64,000 bases of DNA from positions 434,001 to 498,000 of the forward strand of contig NZ_SJXD01000022.1 of the NCBI RefSeq assembly GCF_004336745.1, given 5' to 3'. Shown here in pieces: positions 62,899 through 64,000 of the stretch; within the stretch, counting starts at the first letter, position 1, and each line of letters opens with the position of its first letter. The stretch comes from Roseococcus sp. SYP-B2431. GTDB taxonomy: Bacteria > Pseudomonadota > Alphaproteobacteria > Acetobacterales > Acetobacteraceae. The notes under the pieces were generated by a model that had not been told where the DNA came from, searched no databases, and saw only the letters and a list, made by a program, of their open reading frames with translations. A program made the translations under genes and the position numbers.

Positions 62899-63642
62899 AT
62901 GGCTCACCGCTTGCTCAGATCCCGCCTCTGGCTGCTCCTGCCATGGCTCGTCGGCGCTTGCGCGCTGCCGGTCAACACCGCGCTGCGCGACTGGTCGCGG
63001 CTGGCGGATACCGCCGTGGCTGGCCCGGCAGCCGCGCCCCCGGCCGAGGCCATGCAGCAGGCGCTCTCCCTCTATTTCCAGGCCCTCGGCGTGCTTTGGG
63101 ACGGCGCGCCCCTCACCTTCGACGCGCCGGGTTTCGCGGCCCTGGCGCGGCAGCTGCCCGACCCCGCGCCCGCCGGGGCGATCCTGGCCTTGGGCGAGGT
63201 GCTGCGCGCGGCGAGCGAGGAGGTGCCGCCCCGCTGGCTCCCCCGCGACAATTCCGGCCCCACCCCGGCCTATGAGGACCGGCGGCTCACCGCCCTGCTC
63301 CGCGGGGCGGAGGCGCCGATGCGGGTCCTTCTCCTTGCCCTCGCCGCCCCAGGCCGGGCCGAGGCGCCCGCCCCGCCCGCGCCCGGCGAGGCGACGAGCG
63401 ACCCAGCCCTGCGGCAGGCGCGCCTCGAGCAAGAGGCCGAGCGCCTGCGCCTCGCCGCCGAGGGACGGGCCGCGGGCGCGCAATATGTCGCGGTGCTGGA
63501 CCATGTCCTGGAGGGACAGGCCGTGCTGGCGGCCCATGCCGGCCGGATCAGGCAGAGGTCCACGGAGCTCCGGCTTCGCCTCGCCGAGGATCGTCTCCGC
63601 CGCATCCTGGATGGCCGCGACGTGGCGACGGCGGGTCCATGA
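62899..63642 (+). CDS. lipoprotein, first of two paralogues
   Basis: 247 residues: signal with lipobox LVGAC (Cys near 20), then LPVNTALRDWSRLADTAV, EAMQQALSLYFQALGVL and a long C-terminal coiled-coil-like region (RQARLEQEAERLRLAAEGRAA; RSTELRLRLAEDRLRRIL). Shares its layout with the next gene. Start ATG 62899 gives a clean signal peptide but a cramped GGGAG. Function unknown; membrane-anchored periplasmic helical protein. Confidence 0.75.
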   Translation: MAHRLLRSRLWLLLPWLVGACALPVNTALRDWSRLADTAVAGPAAAPPAEAMQQALSLYFQALGVLWDGAPLTFDAPGFAALARQLPDPAPAGAILALGEVLRAASEEVPPRWLPRDNSGPTPAYEDRRLTALLRGAEAPMRVLLLALAAPGRAEAPAPPAPGEATSDPALRQARLEQEAERLRLAAEGRAAGAQYVAVLDHVLEGQAVLAAHAGRIRQRSTELRLRLAEDRLRRILDGRDVATAGP

Positions 63643-64000
63643 TCGGCGGCCGGACAGCGGGGCACACCCATCGCATGCGCGTCACTCGTCTTCTCTGGAC
63701 CCTCCTGGCGCTGAGCGGCTGCAATGCGCCGGACTACACCCCCGTGCGTGACTGGGCGGCGACGGCGAGCCTGGCGGTGGACCATCCGCGCATCGCCGGC
63801 AGCCCCCTCGCCGGCAGCCCCGTCGCCCCGCCGCCCGGCGCGGAACCCGCCCAGCCCCAGCCACGCCGGGACGACAGCATCCTGGCCATGCAGGAGGCCC
63901 TGGCCACCTATCTCCAGGCGGTGGCGACGCTCGCCTCGGACGGCGTGCTGCCCTATCGCGAAAGCCCTTTCGTGGATCTCGCGGCGCGCGTCACGCCGGC
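63639..64000 (+). CDS. lipoprotein, second paralogue, partial
   Basis: Open to the right edge. ATG 63639 overlaps the previous stop as ATGA; ATG 63675 (MRVTRLLWTLLALSGC) gives a more standard signal peptide with lipobox LALSGC. After it come YTPVRDWAATASLAVD and AMQEALATYLQAVATLASDG, which line up with ALRDWSRLADTAV and AMQQALSLYFQALGVLWDG of the first gene, so the pair arose by duplication. A Pro/Ala/Gly linker differs between them. Confidence 0.72.
   Translation, partial: MIGGRTAGHTHRMRVTRLLWTLLALSGCNAPDYTPVRDWAATASLAVDHPRIAGSPLAGSPVAPPPGAEPAQPQPRRDDSILAMQEALATYLQAVATLASDGVLPYRESPFVDLAARVTP

Overview
High-GC DNA (roughly 70% by eye, strong G/C third-position bias) from an alphaproteobacterium. 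The best fit is an Acetobacteraceae member of the Roseomonas type. This is inferred from several Bug/TctC-like and CoA-transferase genes, a coupled hprK-rapZ-EIIA-ptsH-ptsI regulatory PTS, a class I lysyl-tRNA synthetase and a short HprK. There is no rRNA or tRNA gene to fix the taxonomy. The window looks chromosomal, with one clear mobile insertion and a few atypical genes. I saw no tRNA, rRNA, CRISPR array or replication origin.

Layout. 1-4 kb: carboxylate/CoA metabolism (Bug solute-binding protein, enoyl-CoA hydratase, CoA-transferase, a D(-)-tartrate dehydratase-like enolase-superfamily enzyme). 4-7.4 kb: envelope-stress type block (DegP-like lipoprotein protease, OmpR-type regulator, sensor kinase). 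7.4-9.8 kb: small secreted protein, MFS transporter, SDR. 9.9-14 kb (minus strand): regulatory PTS operon whose genes overlap by 4-11 nt. 14-22 kb: PLP dehydratase, amino-acid-type binding protein overlapping head-to-head with a hybrid histidine kinase, creatininase-family hydrolase, asd, NHL-repeat protein. 22.3-27.5 kb: urease operon ureDAB-(micro-ORF)-CEFG. 27.5-31.4 kb: a 3.9-kb IS1595-family element with inverted termini, a 9-bp target duplication and four cargo genes. 31.4-34.2 kb: MFS exporter and a cobalt-type nitrile hydratase whose beta chain is split into two genes. 34.2-39.1 kb: group-2-like capsule export (kpsM/T/E, wza-like, lipoprotein). 39.2-49.3 kb: SDR, a lower-GC hypothetical, TPR protein, CoA-transferase, Bug protein, quinone reductase, rRNA methyltransferase, enoyl-CoA hydratase, mobB, MFS. 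49.6-55.8 kb: small secreted protein, lysK coupled to an MprF-like membrane protein, and atzGEH. 55.9-64 kb: glycine-zipper lipoprotein, rsmB, ArnT-like transferase, dedA, tyrA with a possible attenuator, SDR, an orphan papain-like protein behind a tandem operator, and two paralogous lipoproteins.

How the genes fit together. Urease, AtzGEH and the nitrile hydratase could all deliver nitrogen from nitriles, biuret-type compounds and urea, though they lie in separate operons. The PTS operon has no sugar permease component and is expected to be regulatory. The DegP/regulator/kinase block, capsule export, ArnT-like, DedA and MprF-like proteins are envelope functions.

Main observations worth checking: the cargo-carrying IS inserted into a palindrome just behind ureG; a coupled micro-ORF of three 20-residue repeats between ureB and ureC; a dispersed ~110-bp intergenic repeat in four copies; the split nitrile hydratase; a Tyr-codon leader before tyrA; and a lysK/mprF-like pair with a shortened transferase domain.
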